From: Arion vulgaris
Taxonomy: Eukaryota; Mollusca; Gastropoda; Stylommatophora; Arionidae
Length of the DNA stretch: 64,000 bases
Direction of reading: 5' to 3'
Assembly (NCBI GenBank): GCA_020796225.1
Contig: CM036759.1
Location: forward strand, 1,882,782-1,946,781
Shown here: positions 45,400 through 56,499 of the stretch, in pieces
Layout of the letters: every line of letters begins with the position of its first letter
How positions within the stretch are numbered: position 1 is the stretch's first letter
Notes under the pieces: generated by a model
Told to the model about the DNA's origin: nothing
The model's input: the letters and a program-made list of their open reading frames with translations, nothing else
Database searches by the model: none
Program-made: the position numbers and the translations under genes

Positions 45400-45560
45400 T
45401 TGTTAGTTGCAGCAACCCACTTTAATAGAGAAAGTATTGTTAGTTGAGCAGCAACCCACTTTAATAGAAAGTATTGTTAGTTGAGCAGCAACCCACTTTA
45501 ATAGAGAAAGTATTGTTAGTTGAGCAGCAACCCACTTTAATAGAGAAAGTATTGTTAGTT
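45400..45560. repeat. 37-39-bp array, about four copies
   Basis: Unit GTTAGTTGAGCAGCAACCCA plus CTTTAATAGAGAAAGTATT; one copy lacks GA. Confidence 0.92.
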
Positions 45561-45895
45561 TAGCTCGTATATTATACTAATGGTCCGGATACAATTCTAT
45601 AGTGGTTGTGGATTTTTTCCGACTGTAACGGCTCTCAGATCGACCCAGTCTCAATTGGGTATCAGGAAAAGCACTGGGAAGTAAAAGCGGTCGGTGTGAT
45701 GTTCACCACATCACTCATCGTGTGCCGGCGGTAAATAAAAGAATACGGGTCTAACACCGTCTTACCCTATACACCACGTGGTATAAAAGGGTTCCTTTCC
45801 TTACTGGAATAGCAATGATCATGGAGATGCTGGTAAAGTTCAGTTCAACCATACGATCGTCTTCCCCTGTCTGATGATCAGAGTCAATTAGGCCA
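45561..45895. other. Spacer leading into LINE
   Basis: Mostly unassigned. 45836-45895 is LINE-derived leader sequence, because it recurs before the second array block at about 46806-46868 (CTGATGATCA, GTCAATT, CCAT). Confidence 0.5.
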
Positions 45896-47535
45896 TCAAA
45901 AATAATGGGACATCTCTATACGATACATCAAGTTTTGAATATCTTGATTCACTACTAACAACAGATGGAAATGGGACATCTCTATACGATACATCAAGTT
46001 TTGAATATCTTGGTTCACTACTAACAACAGATGGAAATGGGACATCTCTATATGATACATCAAGTTTTGAATATCTTGATTCACTACTAACAACAGATGG
46101 AAATGGGGCATCTCTATATGATACATCAAGTTTTGAATATCTTGATTCACTACTAACAACAGATTGAAATGGGACATCTCTATACGATACATCAAGTTTT
46201 GAATATCTTGGTTCACTACTAACAACAGATGGAAATGGGACATCTCTATATGATACATCAAGTTTTGAATATCTTGGTTCACTACTAACAACAGATGGAA
46301 ATGGGACATCTCTATACGATACATCAAGTTTTGAATATCTTGATTCACTACTAACAACAGATGGAAATGGGACATCTCTATACGATACATCAAGTTTTGA
46401 ATATCTTGATTCACTACTAACAACAGATGGAAATGGGACATCTCTATATGATACATCAAGTTTTGAATATCTTGATTCACTACTAACAACAGATGGAAAT
46501 GGGACATCTCTATACGATACATCAAGTTTTGAATATCTTGATTCACTACTAACAACAGATGGAAATGGGACATCTCTATATGATACATCAAGTTTTGAAT
46601 ATCTTGATTCACTACTAACAACAGATGGAAATGGGACATCTCTATACGATACATTAAGTTTTGAATATCTTGATTCACTACTAACAACAGATGGAAATGG
46701 GACATCTCTATACGATACATCAAGTTTTGAATATCTTGATTCACTACTAACAACAGATGGAAATGGGACATCTCTATATGATACATCAAGTTTTGAATAT
46801 CTTGATTCAGTTCTAACCAACGATCGATCTTCTCTGTCTGATGATCAAGTCAATTTGCCATACAAAATAATGGGACATCTCTATACGATACATCAAGTTT
46901 TGAATATCTTGATTCACTACTAACAACAGATGGAAATGGGACATCTCTATATGATACATCAAGTTTTGAATATCTTGGTTCACTACTAACAACAGATGGA
47001 AATGGGATGAAGGAAATTAAAAGCAGAACAAACATGGCTTACAAAAATTAAACAACTAAAAGACAGTATGGAAGGAACTGATAAGAAAACAAAGATCAGA
47101 ATACTAAGAGCATGCATATCCCAGTGGCAACGTATGGGTGTGAAGCATGGACATTTAATAAGACAGTGGAAAAACATATATGTGCTTTTGAATATAAGTA
47201 TTACAGAAGAGTCTTCTGTATATCTTGGACAGAGAAGAGAACAAATAGATCTATCCAGAAAGAACTCAAAATCAAAGAAAATGACTGATGCTACAAATAA
47301 GAAAGAGAAAATTGAGATATTTTGACATAAAAAGACATGAAGGGCTTGAGAAGACCATCATGGAAGGAGGCATACTGGCAAAGAGAAGAGGAAGACCACG
47401 GAGAAGATGAATTCAGGATGTAACTGATGGTTTGAACATGACGGCTGCAGAGGCAGGACATCTAGCCTATGAGAGAGAGAGAAATTCTAGAGGACTGTTG
47501 GGGTGGCAAAGATCTGCTGAGGACAAGCTATTTGA
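45896..47535 (+). mobile_element. LINE RT C-terminus with 66-bp in-frame repeat
   Basis: The readable frame enters at the F-x-Y-L-G block (FEYLGSLLTTDG), here repeated about 16 times, then continues MKEIKSRTNMAYK (47008-47048). Broken frames then give VATYGCEAWTFNKTVEKH, YYRRVFCISWTEKRTNRS and IQKELKIKE. The tail is RRGRPRR, LNMTAAEAGHLAYERERN and LLGWQRSAEDKLFDDS. It shares nearly all tail blocks with 40795-41600, so both belong to one family. FADD and everything upstream are missing. Confidence 0.9.
45902..47007 (+). repeat. 66-bp satellite equal to 22 codons of LINE RT
   Basis: Unit AATGGGACATCTCTATACGA to the next AATGGGA is exactly 66 bp. In frame it encodes GTSLYDTSSF then EYLGSLLTTDGN. 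About 13.6 copies fill 45902-46805 and about 2.2 more lie at 46869-47007, after a second copy of the LINE leader. One unit has a stop (TGA near 46165) and most have L-D-S instead of L-G-S. AATGGGA sits at both array edges. Confidence 0.95.
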
Positions 47536-47539
47536 TGAT

Positions 47540-47652
47540 AGTGATGTGATACATCACAAACGCCTCAATGTGATACATCACAAACGCCTCAATGTGATAC
47601 ATCAAAAACACCTCAATGTGATACATCACAAACGCCTCAATGTAACACATTG
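47540..47652. repeat. 24-bp array GTGATACATCACAAACGCCT + CAAT, five copies
   Basis: Starts at the end of the LINE ORF (FDDSDVIHHKRLN), so it lies at that element's 3' end. The last unit is changed (GTAACACATTGC). Confidence 0.92.
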
Positions 47653-47771
47653 CATTTTTAGACTTGGATAAACTGAAGTTATATTGACCGTTTCTGTGTA
47701 CATGTGTCATATTTCGTATATAGACATTCATCGGTGTATCTTGTAACCTTTGTTCGATAACAGTTGTTTGA

Positions 47772-47880
47772 TCTAAACGTCGGTTTAACCTGGTGTTGGG
47801 CACTGTAGGGCTAAACGTCGGTTTAACCTGGTGTTGTGCACTGTAGGGCTAAACGTCGGCTTAACCTGGTGTGTGCTATG
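47772..47880. repeat. 38-bp array, three copies
   Basis: Unit CTAAACGTCGGTTTAACCTG plus GTGTTGGGCACTGTAGGG. Confidence 0.92.
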
Positions 47881-47929
47881 TGGACCTACGGTAGTATGTT
47901 GGTTTTAAACAATTTACAATGTGCATGTG

Positions 47930-48165
47930 TGTTTGATTTCTGTATATGATACTGGTGTATGTGTGCTTAATGTATGGGTGTATGTGTTGTATGTTTATGA
48001 GTATGTAGTGTGTGTTGTATGTTTATGATGTAGAGTATTGTTGTATGTTTATGATGTATGTAGGGGTATGTGTGTTGTTTGATGTATGTTGTATGTTATG
48101 TTTATGTATGTAGGTGTATGTGTTGTATGTTTATGATGTATGTAGGTTTATGTATTGTGTGGGGT
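47930..48165. repeat. Degenerate TGTATGTTTATGATGTATGT array
   Basis: Irregular copies with many small indels; no fixed unit length. Confidence 0.75.
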
Positions 48166-48404
48166 CATATATCTTAAATTGAAGCAGGTATGACTATATA
48201 TCAGTAATCAATGGACTATCATCATAACACTCCGGACATGTCCATAAGTACTCCGATCTCCACCTCAACAAATCCAGCACAGTCCAACACGCCAGTTCCA
48301 TGTTGATTAATCAATCTCTTTGCATACTTAGTATGACTATGTAGTCCAGCTCTAGCACATACAAACGTTAACTTGGGACACAAATGTTCCTATTTGGTAG
48401 AAGC

Positions 48405-48505
48405 ACGGTGCTACGGAGTTCATGCACTACAGGTGAGATCTTCCTGTGTAAGAAAGAGATCGGACCACACATGGTTACTCACCAAAGTGTAATGATGATG
48501 GTCCT

Positions 48506-48537
<32 letters not shown>
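48405..48537 (+). mobile_element. 133-bp retroposon with 13-bp target-site duplication and (TCAA)n tail
   Basis: ATTTGGTAGAAGC is repeated exactly at 48392-48404 and 48538-48550. Between them lie 133 bp starting ACGGTGCTACGGAG, with GATCTTCCTGTGTAAGAAAG at about 48438, and ending in seven or eight TCAA steps. The body is homologous to the minus strand of 56500-56700. It is therefore a 5'-truncated retroposed insertion, a SINE or a LINE tail. 48166-48391 is unassigned. Confidence 0.85.
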
Positions 48538-48539
<2 letters not shown>

Positions 48540-48584
48540 TTGGTAGAAGCCTTTACCAGTTTATTGTTTCTGCTGACGTGTTGT

Positions 48585-50521
48585 ATATTTCTCATAGAAT
48601 ATATAGAACAATTATTACATTTCTCATAGAATATATAGAACAATTATTACATTTCTCATAGAATATATAGAACAATTATTACATTTCTCATAGAATATAT
48701 AGAACAATTATTACATTTCTCATAGAATATATAGAACAATTATTACTTTTCTCATAGAATATATAGAACAATTATTACATTTCTCATAGAATATATAGAA
48801 CAATTATTACATTTCTCATAGAATATATAGAACAATTATTACTTTTCTCATAGAATATATACAACAATTATTACATTTCTCATAGAATATATAGAACAAT
48901 TATTACATTTCTCATAGAATATATAGAACAATTATTACGTTTCTCATAGAATATATAGAACAATTATTACATTTCTCATAGAATATATAGAACAATTATT
49001 ACATTTCTCATAGAATATATAGAACAATTATTACGTTTCTCATAGAATATATAGAACAATTATTACATTTCTCATAGAATATATAGAACAATTATTACAT
49101 TTCTCATAGAATATATAGAACAATTATTACATTTCTCATAGAATATATAGAACAATTATTACATTTCTCATAGAATATATAGAACAATTATTACATTTCT
49201 CATAGAATATATAGAACAATTATTACATTTCTCATAGAATATATAGAACAATTATTACATTTCTCATAGAATATATAGTACAATTATTACATTTCTCATA
49301 GAATATATAGAACAATTATTACATTTTCTCATAGAATATATAGAACAATTATTACATTTCTCATAGAATATATAGAACAATTATTACATTTCTGATAGAA
49401 TATATAGTACAATTATTACATTTCTCATAGAATATATAGAACAATTATTACATTTTCTCATAGAATATATAGAACAATTATTAATTTTCTCATAGAATAT
49501 ATAGAACAATTATTACATTTCTCATAGAATATATAGAACAATTATTACATTTCTCATAGAATATATAGTACAATTATTACATTTCTCATAGAATATATAG
49601 AACAATTATTACATTTCTCATAGAATATATAGAACAATTATTACATTTCTCATAGAATATATAGAACAATTATTACATTTCTCATAGAATATATAGAACA
49701 ATTATTACATTTCTCATAGAATATATAGAACAATTATTACATTTCTCATAGAATATATAGTACAATTATTACGTTTTTCATAGAATATATAGAACAATTA
49801 TTACATTTCTCATAGAATATATAGAACAATTATTACATTTCTCATAGAATATATAGTACAATTATTACATTTCTCATAGAATATATAGAACAATTATTAC
49901 TTTTCTCATAGAATATATAGAACAATTATTACATTTCTCATTGAATATATAGAACTATTATTACATTTCTCATAGAATATATAGAACAATTATTACATTT
50001 CTCATAGAATATATAGAACAAGTATTACATTTCTCATAGAATATATGGAACAATTATTTCATTTCAGAATATAGAACAATTATTACATTTCTCATAGAAT
50101 ATATAGTACAATTATTACATTTCTCATAGAATATATAGAACAATTATTACATTTCTCATAGAATATATAGAACAATTATTACATTTCTCATAGAATATAT
50201 GGAACAATTATTACATTTCTCATAGAATATATAGAACAATTATTACATTTCTCATAGAATATATAGAACAATTATTACATTTCTCATAGAATATATAGAA
50301 CAATTATTACATTTCTCATAGAATATATAGTACAATTATTACATTTCTCATAGAATATATAGAACAATTATTACGTTTCTCATAGAATATATAGAACAAT
50401 TATTACATTTCTCATAGAATATATAGAACAATTATTACATTTCTCATAGAATATATAGTACAATTATTACATTTCTCATAGAATATATAGAACAATTATT
50501 ACGTTTCTCATAGAATATATA
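48585..50521. repeat. 32-bp AT-rich array, about 60 copies
   Basis: Unit CATTTCTCATAGAATATATA plus GAACAATTATTA, very uniform, with rare variants (acgtttctc, agtacaatt, attttctc). It ends where the LINE 3' tail starts. One more unit is found beyond the LINE's other end at 51664-51697. Confidence 0.98.
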
Positions 50522-51663
50522 ATAATAATTCCTCTCGTACTGTTATACGTTACATAAGGCCTGCAAGTAATTTCTCCATACCGCTCTATCCTGGGAAACT
50601 TGCTCAATCTCCTCCATGGAACTGAGACCGATATTTCCTGCCTCTCTCAGCAAAGTTTGCTTCAGGGTCTCCTTAGGTCGACCTCTCTTTCTTGAACCCT
50701 TTGCATCCCACTTCAATGCCTGCTTTGATATTCGTTGATCATTTCTCCTCAAGGTGTGTCCAACATATCTCCATCTTCTCTTTCTTATAACAGTTGTCAC
50801 TAGTGGTTGACCAGACATGTCTCTGATTTCATCACTTCTCCTGAATTCGTTCCATTTTATATTCATTATTTTTCGCAGACATCTATTTTCAAATGCATTC
50901 AACTTGCTTTCTATATCTTTAGTCATTTTCCAACTCTCGCTGGCATATGTTAGGATTGATACAACATTTGAATTGGAAATTCGCAATTTAGTTTTAATAC
51001 TATATAACTTGCAGTTCCATATTTTATTTAGACTTTTAAAAGCTGATGTTGCTTTGCCAATTCGTATCATAATTTCTTTGTTAACATTTCCTGTGCAATC
51101 AAAATTGCTACCCAAATAGGTGAACTGCTCTGTTATTTTTATCATTTTAGATTCCAGTGTGATATCTGCATTACTTGCCATAGGTGTCTTCATTATATTT
51201 GTTTTTCATAGCTTATCTGCAGTTCAACTTTTGATGCTATAGATGACAAGTTGTCTGTTTTTCTTTGCATATCTTGGTTGTTTCTACTGAACAAGGCAAT
51301 ATCATCTGCAAAATCCAAATCTTCTAGTTGACTATTTTCTACCCAATCGATGCCAGTTTCGACTCTGCAACATTTTCGCATCACCCAGTCAATGGCCACT
51401 CCAAACAATAGCGGAGATAGAATACAGCCTTGCTTTACTCCGGTTTCAACCATAAGCCAGTCGTTGTGTCCACCATCAGTGCGAACTGCACACTGTGAAC
51501 CATCATAGAGGCTCTTAATAATGTTTATTATTTTGTCTGGTATTCCATAGCATCTCAGAATATTCCACAGAGAGATTCTGTGTAGACTATCAAAGGCTTT
51601 TTAAAATCGATGAAATTTAGTATGAGTGGTTGTTGCTTCTCAATATGTTCCTCCAAAATTAGT
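50522..51663 (-). mobile_element. Best preserved LINE copy: RT motif A to ORF end
   Basis: On the minus strand, 51600-51640 gives LNFIDFKK then AFDSLHRISLW (motif A) with one base missing between. 51193-51600 follows with IPDKIINIIKSLYDG, TGVKQGCILSPLLF (motif B) and LDFADDIALFSRNN (motif C, FADD at 51301-51312). After one more lost base, 50543-51193 is an intact 216-codon C-terminus with FTYLGSNFD, ILTYASESWKM, RRWRYVGHTLRR, SRKRGRPKE and SQDRAVWRNYLQALC before its stop. About 20 bp of 3' UTR end in an AAT-rich tail. Only two frameshifts are visible, so it is younger than the other LINEs here, although 5'-truncated. Confidence 0.95.
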
Positions 51664-51697
51664 CATATAGAATATATAGAACAATTATTAATTTTCT
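51664..51697. repeat. Single 32-bp unit on the LINE's 5' side
   Basis: CATATAGAATATATAGAACA plus ATTATTAATTTTCT matches the unit of the 48.6-50.5-kb array, including the rarer TTAATTTTCT form seen at 49481. Unique sequence follows immediately. It is either one copy of a target-site duplication or the displaced edge of the array. Confidence 0.8.
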
Positions 51698-52540
51698 TCT
51701 CGCTATGATTACTAATATAGATAAAATGGCCTCCCTCTGTTGCTGCTATATCTCATTAGAAGATGGTAGTCATGATATCAAGATATTCAAATCAAACCTA
51801 AGCCACATATCTTTATTGAACTGCTTTCGGATTAGTTTATGACAAATGTGTGCAGTACTACAGTACCACATCATTGAAACTTAGCAGCAAAGGAAAACTT
51901 TAACTGCAAGTGATTCACGCACGAAGTATATTTGGCCAACATTCCTATGACGTAATCTGGAACTTAATAGATGACGCAGATCTTACATCACCGTAACCTT
52001 TGACCGCAGTGTATTAGAGTAGGAGAGAACAGAAAATGTTTAATAATTAATAACCTCACATGAGATATATCAGTTTGGGAACTGCGCACTGCAGTGTTAG
52101 ACTAATCCGTATTCTGGGCATGGTAAATTGATTAGCGGTCGGCGTGAAGGTTTATAACGTGATTTTTATAGAAGCCTAATCTTGTCAGAAAATTGGCTGT
52201 TTAAATTCCTCAAGTATTTGGTTGTATTCCACAAGAAAAACTCGGGCCAAGAGTGAAAACAAAGAAACAATACGTCCTTGCCCACATCACATACAAACAG
52301 GTTTTAAACTTTAGCCTCAAGCGTTCCGATCCAGGAGCACTAGAATAAAAACCTGATATATCAGTTTCAGGCCAATCCTAGCTACCTGGGAGTCTCTGAG
52401 ACACAATATGTGTCCTTACTAGTATGACAATGTCAAATAACTTAAGACTACCTCGAACAAAAATAATGTTCTTAATCCGTAATATCGGCAACTACATGAT
52501 GTTGCGAGAATGTCAGCTACAACTGGCGGTAATGTTATCT
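51698..52540. other. Unassigned unique sequence
   Basis: The longest array-free, LINE-free stretch in the right half. No ORF of note, RNA gene or element ends were found on either strand. Confidence 0.45.
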
Positions 52541-52544
52541 ATAT

Positions 52545-53250
52545 ATATGTCAGCAATAATAGAGCTCTACGTCACAGGGTAGAAGACTATCGATTAAGTA
52601 GCGGTGTAAGTGTGATGTCAGCAATATTAGAGCTCTACGTCACAGGGTAGAAGACTATCGATTAAGTAGCGGTGTAAGTGTGATGTCAGCAATATTAGAG
52701 CTCTACGTCACAGGGTAGAAGACTATCGATTAAGTAGCGGTGTAAGTGTGATGTCAGCAATATTAGAGCTCTACGTCACAGGGTAGAAGACTATCGATTA
52801 AGTAGCGGTGTAAGTGTGATGTCAGCAATATTAGAGCTATACGTCACAGGGTAGAAACTATGATTAAGTAGCGGTGTAAGTGTGATGTCAGAATATTAGA
52901 GCTCTACGTCACGCATAGAAGACTATGATTAGTAGCGGTGTAAGGGTGATGTCAGACATATTGGCTGCTACAGGATAAGACTGACTTGACATAGCGGAGA
53001 AGTGTGATGTCACATATTAGAGCTCTCGTCAGGAAGATATCGATTAAGTGCGGTGTAAGTGTGATGTCAGCAATATTAGGCTGCACGGGGATGAGACTTT
53101 TGCTAAGTAGCGTGCCAGTGTGATGTCACAATGTTGAGCTATACGTCACGGGTGAATACTATTGAAGTAGCGGTGTAAGTGTGACGTCAGATTAAGTAGC
53201 GGTGTAAGTGTGACGTCAGCTTATGTAGCGGCGTAAGTGTGACGTCAGCA
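52545..53250. repeat. 68-bp array, about 10 copies, decayed on the right
   Basis: Unit TGATGTCAGCAATATTAGAG plus CTCTACGTCACAGGGTAGAAG and ACTATCGATTAAGTAGCGGTG TAAGTG. The first four copies are near-identical. From about 52850 single-base deletions accumulate. The last three are short pieces with TGACGTCAG. Confidence 0.93.
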
Positions 53251-53254
53251 ATAA

Positions 53255-53430
53255 TGGAGGACATGATTTACGGAAGAAGAGACCGGAACAAACAAGACAA
53301 TTGTGGCAACAGGATATGAATGAAACCTTGAACATGACGACGGAGGAGGTGAGATCACTGGTTAGAGATTTAGAGTCGTTAATGTGGGCTGTAATGAGAG
53401 CGATATTCTGCAACGGGCATGGTCTATCTA
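53255..53430 (+). mobile_element. LINE ORF2 3' end
   Basis: 53308-53425 is open and reads WQQDMNETLNMTTEEVRSLV, RDLESLMWAVMRAIFC and NGHGL. It matches the tail pattern of the LINE at 14331-14640 (WQQDIKETLNM, WAVM). The upstream GRP segment is frame-broken. A TCTATCTATC stretch follows. Confidence 0.78.
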
Positions 53431-53441
53431 TCTATCTCGCG

Positions 53442-53625
53442 CCGGCCTGCCCATCGTGTTCATAGCGCGTTGGACGACAGGTGACAAGCCCCATGTGAGT
53501 GCGGTTACAATTCCGCGGGCTGACAGAAAAGCCACAGGTTCTCCAGATTGACTGTGTTCGTGGCACCCAACCGAAGGGTTACGATGTTCATGGCACCGAG
53601 ACTAAGAGCTGAAAGCTCTGAAACA
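53442..53625 (+). mobile_element. tRNA-derived SINE
   Basis: TAGCGCGTTGG (53463-53473) matches the RNA polymerase III A box and GGTTACAATTCC (53503-53514) the B box, about 40 bp apart as in tRNA genes. The rest contains GTTCGTGGCACC and GTTCATGGCACC, two related halves, and ends AAACAAATCTATCTATC. TCTATCTATC stands on both sides, as a duplication or a shared tail. It looks like a SINE with a tRNA head and unrelated body. A true tRNA is excluded because the acceptor and anticodon stems do not form. Confidence 0.65.
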
Positions 53626-54145
53626 AATCTATCTATCCTCTATCCTTGTTTTTGCTTTCCAGTGTCAGATTGAAAAACATCTATCTATCTATCCTCTATC
53701 CTTGTTTTTGCTTTCCAGTATCAGATTGAAAAACATCTATCTATCTATCCTCTATCCTTGTTTTTGCTTTCCAGTGTCAGATTGAAAAATTCATCTTCAT
53801 ATACTATCTATCCTCTATCCTTGTTTTTGCCTTCCAGTGTCAGATTGAAAAACATCTATCTATCTATCCTCTATCCTTGTTTTTGCTTTCCAGTGTCAGA
53901 TTGAAAAACATCTATCTATCTATCCTCTATCCTTGTTTTTGCTTTCCAGTGTCAGATTGAAAAACATCTATCTATCTATCCTCTATCCTTGTTTTTGCTT
54001 TCCAGTGTCAGATTGAAAAACATCTATCTATCTATCCTCTATCCTTGTTTTTGCTTTCCAGTGTCAGATTGAAAAACATCTATCTATCTATCATCTCATC
54101 CCCTATCCCTGTTTTTGCTTTCCAGTGTCAGATTGAAAAAGAGAC
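53617..54145. repeat. 56-bp array, about nine copies
   Basis: Unit CTCTATCCTTGTTTTTGCTT plus TCCAGTGTCAGATTGAAAAA CATCTATCTATCTATC. One copy at about 53790 is altered. The unit resembles the two-copy repeat at 1618-1735, and in both places the last copy leads into the same LINE end. Confidence 0.95.
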
Positions 54146-54345
54146 ACATGGCGCGAGCCTCCCTATGTTCTTTGTACAAGGTTGAATTTATTGCCTCGAA
54201 TATTCCATCGATATATCATTTACGTGGTCGTCCTTGGTCTGTTGTATCTAAGTGCTAGTGCTCTTTGTTGGAGACTGTCTGGTGGTAACCTTGATGCATG
54301 TCTGAACAATGTCACCTGTTGTTTCTTAGTATATTGTAGCACCGG
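54146..54345 (-). mobile_element. LINE ORF2 C-terminus, unexpanded sibling of 12430-13500
   Basis: The minus strand reads KKQQVTLFRHASRLPPDSLQ, QRALALRYNRPRTT, then W-N-I-R-G or EAINSTLYKEHREARAMC in the neighbouring frame. These are the blocks of the 12.4-13.5-kb LINE (KKQQIK, HISRL, DSVTQRAM, RPRKRWISEIS, AVNST) without the minisatellite in between. It is short and frame-broken, with arrays on both sides. Confidence 0.75.
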
Positions 54346-54349
54346 CAAG

Positions 54350-56390
54350 GTTCCTACTTTCTTCTTTATCTTGTGATTTCTTCTTCATCTTGTGATTTCT
54401 TCTTCTCATCTTGTGATTTCTTCTCTCATCTTTTGATTTCTTCTTTTCATCTTGTGATTTCTTTTTCATCTTGATTTCTTCTTCTCATCTTGTGATTTCT
54501 TCTTTCTCATCTTGTGATTTCTTCTTCTCATCTTGTGATTTCTTCTTCTCATCTTGTGATTTCTTCTTCTCATCTTGTGATTTCTTCTTTTCATCTTGTG
54601 ATTTCTTCTTTTCATCTTGTGATTTCTTCTTTTCATCTTGTGATTTCTTCTTTTCATCTTGTGATTTCTTCTTTTCATCTTGTGATTTCTTCTTTTCATC
54701 TTGTGATTTCTTCTTTTCATCTTGTGATTCTTCTTCATCTTGATTTTCTTCATCTTGTGATTTCTCTTTCATCTTGATTTCTTTCTCATCTTGTGATTTC
54801 TTCTTTCATCTTGTGATTTTTCTTTCATCTTGTGATTTCTTCTTCTCATCTTTGATTTCTTCTTCATCTTGTGATTTCTTCTTTTCTCATCTTGTGATTT
54901 CTTCTTTTCATCTTGTGATTTCTTCTTTTCATCTTGTGATTTCTTCTTTTCATCTTGTGATTTCTTCTTTTCATCTTGTGATTTCTTCTTTTCATCTTGT
55001 GATTTCTTCTTTTCATCTTGTGATTTCTTCTTCTCATCTTGTGATTTCTCTTTCATCTGATTTCTTTTTCATCTTGTGATTTCTTCTTCTCATCTTGTGA
55101 TTTCTTCTTTTCATCTTGTGATTTCTTCTTTTCATCTTGTGATTTCTTCTTCTCATCTTGTGATTTCTTCTTCTCATCTTGTGATTTCTTCTTCATCTTG
55201 TGATTCTTCTTCATCTTGTGATTTCTTCTTCTCATCTTGTGATTTCTTCTTCTCATCTTGTGATTTCTTCTTCTCATCTTGTGATTTCTTCTTCTCATCT
55301 TGTGATTTCTTCTTTTCATCTTGTGATTTCTTCTTCATCTTGTGATTCTTCCTCATCTTGTGATTTCTTCTTTCATCTTGTGATTTCTTCTTTCATCTTG
55401 TGATTTCTTTCATCTTATTTCTTCTTCCTTGTATTTCCTCATCTGTGATTTCTTCTCATTGATTTCTTCTTCTCATCTTGTGATTCAATTTCTTCTTCTC
55501 ATCTTGTGATTTCTTCTTTCATCTTGTGATTTCTTCTTCTCATCTTGTGATTTCTTCTTCTCATCTTGTGATTTTCTATCTTGGATTTCTTTCATCTTGT
55601 GATTTCTTCTTCTCATCTTGTGATTTCTTCTTCTCATCTTGTGATTTCTTCTTTTCATCTTGTGATTTCTTCTTCTCATCTTGTGATTTCTTCTTTTCAT
55701 CTTGTGATTTCTTCTTTTCATCTTGTGATTTCTTCTTTTCATCTTGTGATTTCTTCTTCTCATCTTGTGATTTTTCTTCTTTTTTTCTCATCTTGTGATT
55801 TCTTCTTTTCATCTTGTGATTTCTTAGTGATTTCTTCTATCTTTTTTTCTCATCTTGTGATTTCTTCTTTTCATCTTGTGATTTCTTCTTCTCATCTTGT
55901 GATTTCTTCTTCTCATCTTGTGATTTCTTCTTCTCATCTTGTGATTTTCTTGTATCTTTTTTCATCTTGTGATTTCTTCTTCTCATCTTGTGATTTCTTC
56001 TTTTCATCTTGTGATTTCTTCTTTTCATCTTGTGATTTCTTCTTCTCATCTTGTGATTTCTTCTTCTCATCTTGTGATTTCTTCTTTTCATCTTGTGATT
56101 TCTTCTTCTCATCTTGTGATTTCTTCTTTTCATCTTGTGATTTCTTCTTTTCATCTTGTGATTTCTTCTTTCTCTTACTTATCTTGTGATTTCTTCTTTC
56201 TCATCTTGTGATTTCTGTGTCTTTCATCTTGATTTTTTATCTTGTGATTTCTTCTTCTCATCTTGTGATTTCTTCTTCTCATCTTGTGATTTCTTCTTTT
56301 CATCTTGTGATTTCTTCTTCTCATCTTGTGATTTCTTCTTTTCATCTTGTGATTTCTTCTTTTCATCTTGTGACTTATCTTGATTTCTTT
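54350..56390. repeat. 21-bp pyrimidine-rich array, about 97 copies
   Basis: Unit ATCTTGTGATTTCTTCTTCT C, with TTCTTTTC and TTCTTCATC variants. One strand is almost all pyrimidine. Indel-rich patches occur at 54720-54880, 55400-55500 and 55760-55960. Frames such as KKKSQDE or CDFFFSS repeats are period artefacts. Confidence 0.97.
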
Positions 56391-56499
56391 TAGTGCATGG
56401 TGTATTAAGAGAAATGTGCTTAGTCTGGGTTTTCGAGGAAAGGGAGGGGGTGGTGGGGTAAGTGTTCTATTCCTACGCAAGCAAGGAAGGAGGAGAGAG

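Noticed and set aside
53442..53625. Functional tRNA gene
   Set aside because: A and B boxes are present but acceptor and anticodon arms do not pair; the body is much longer than a tRNA, so SINE is preferred.
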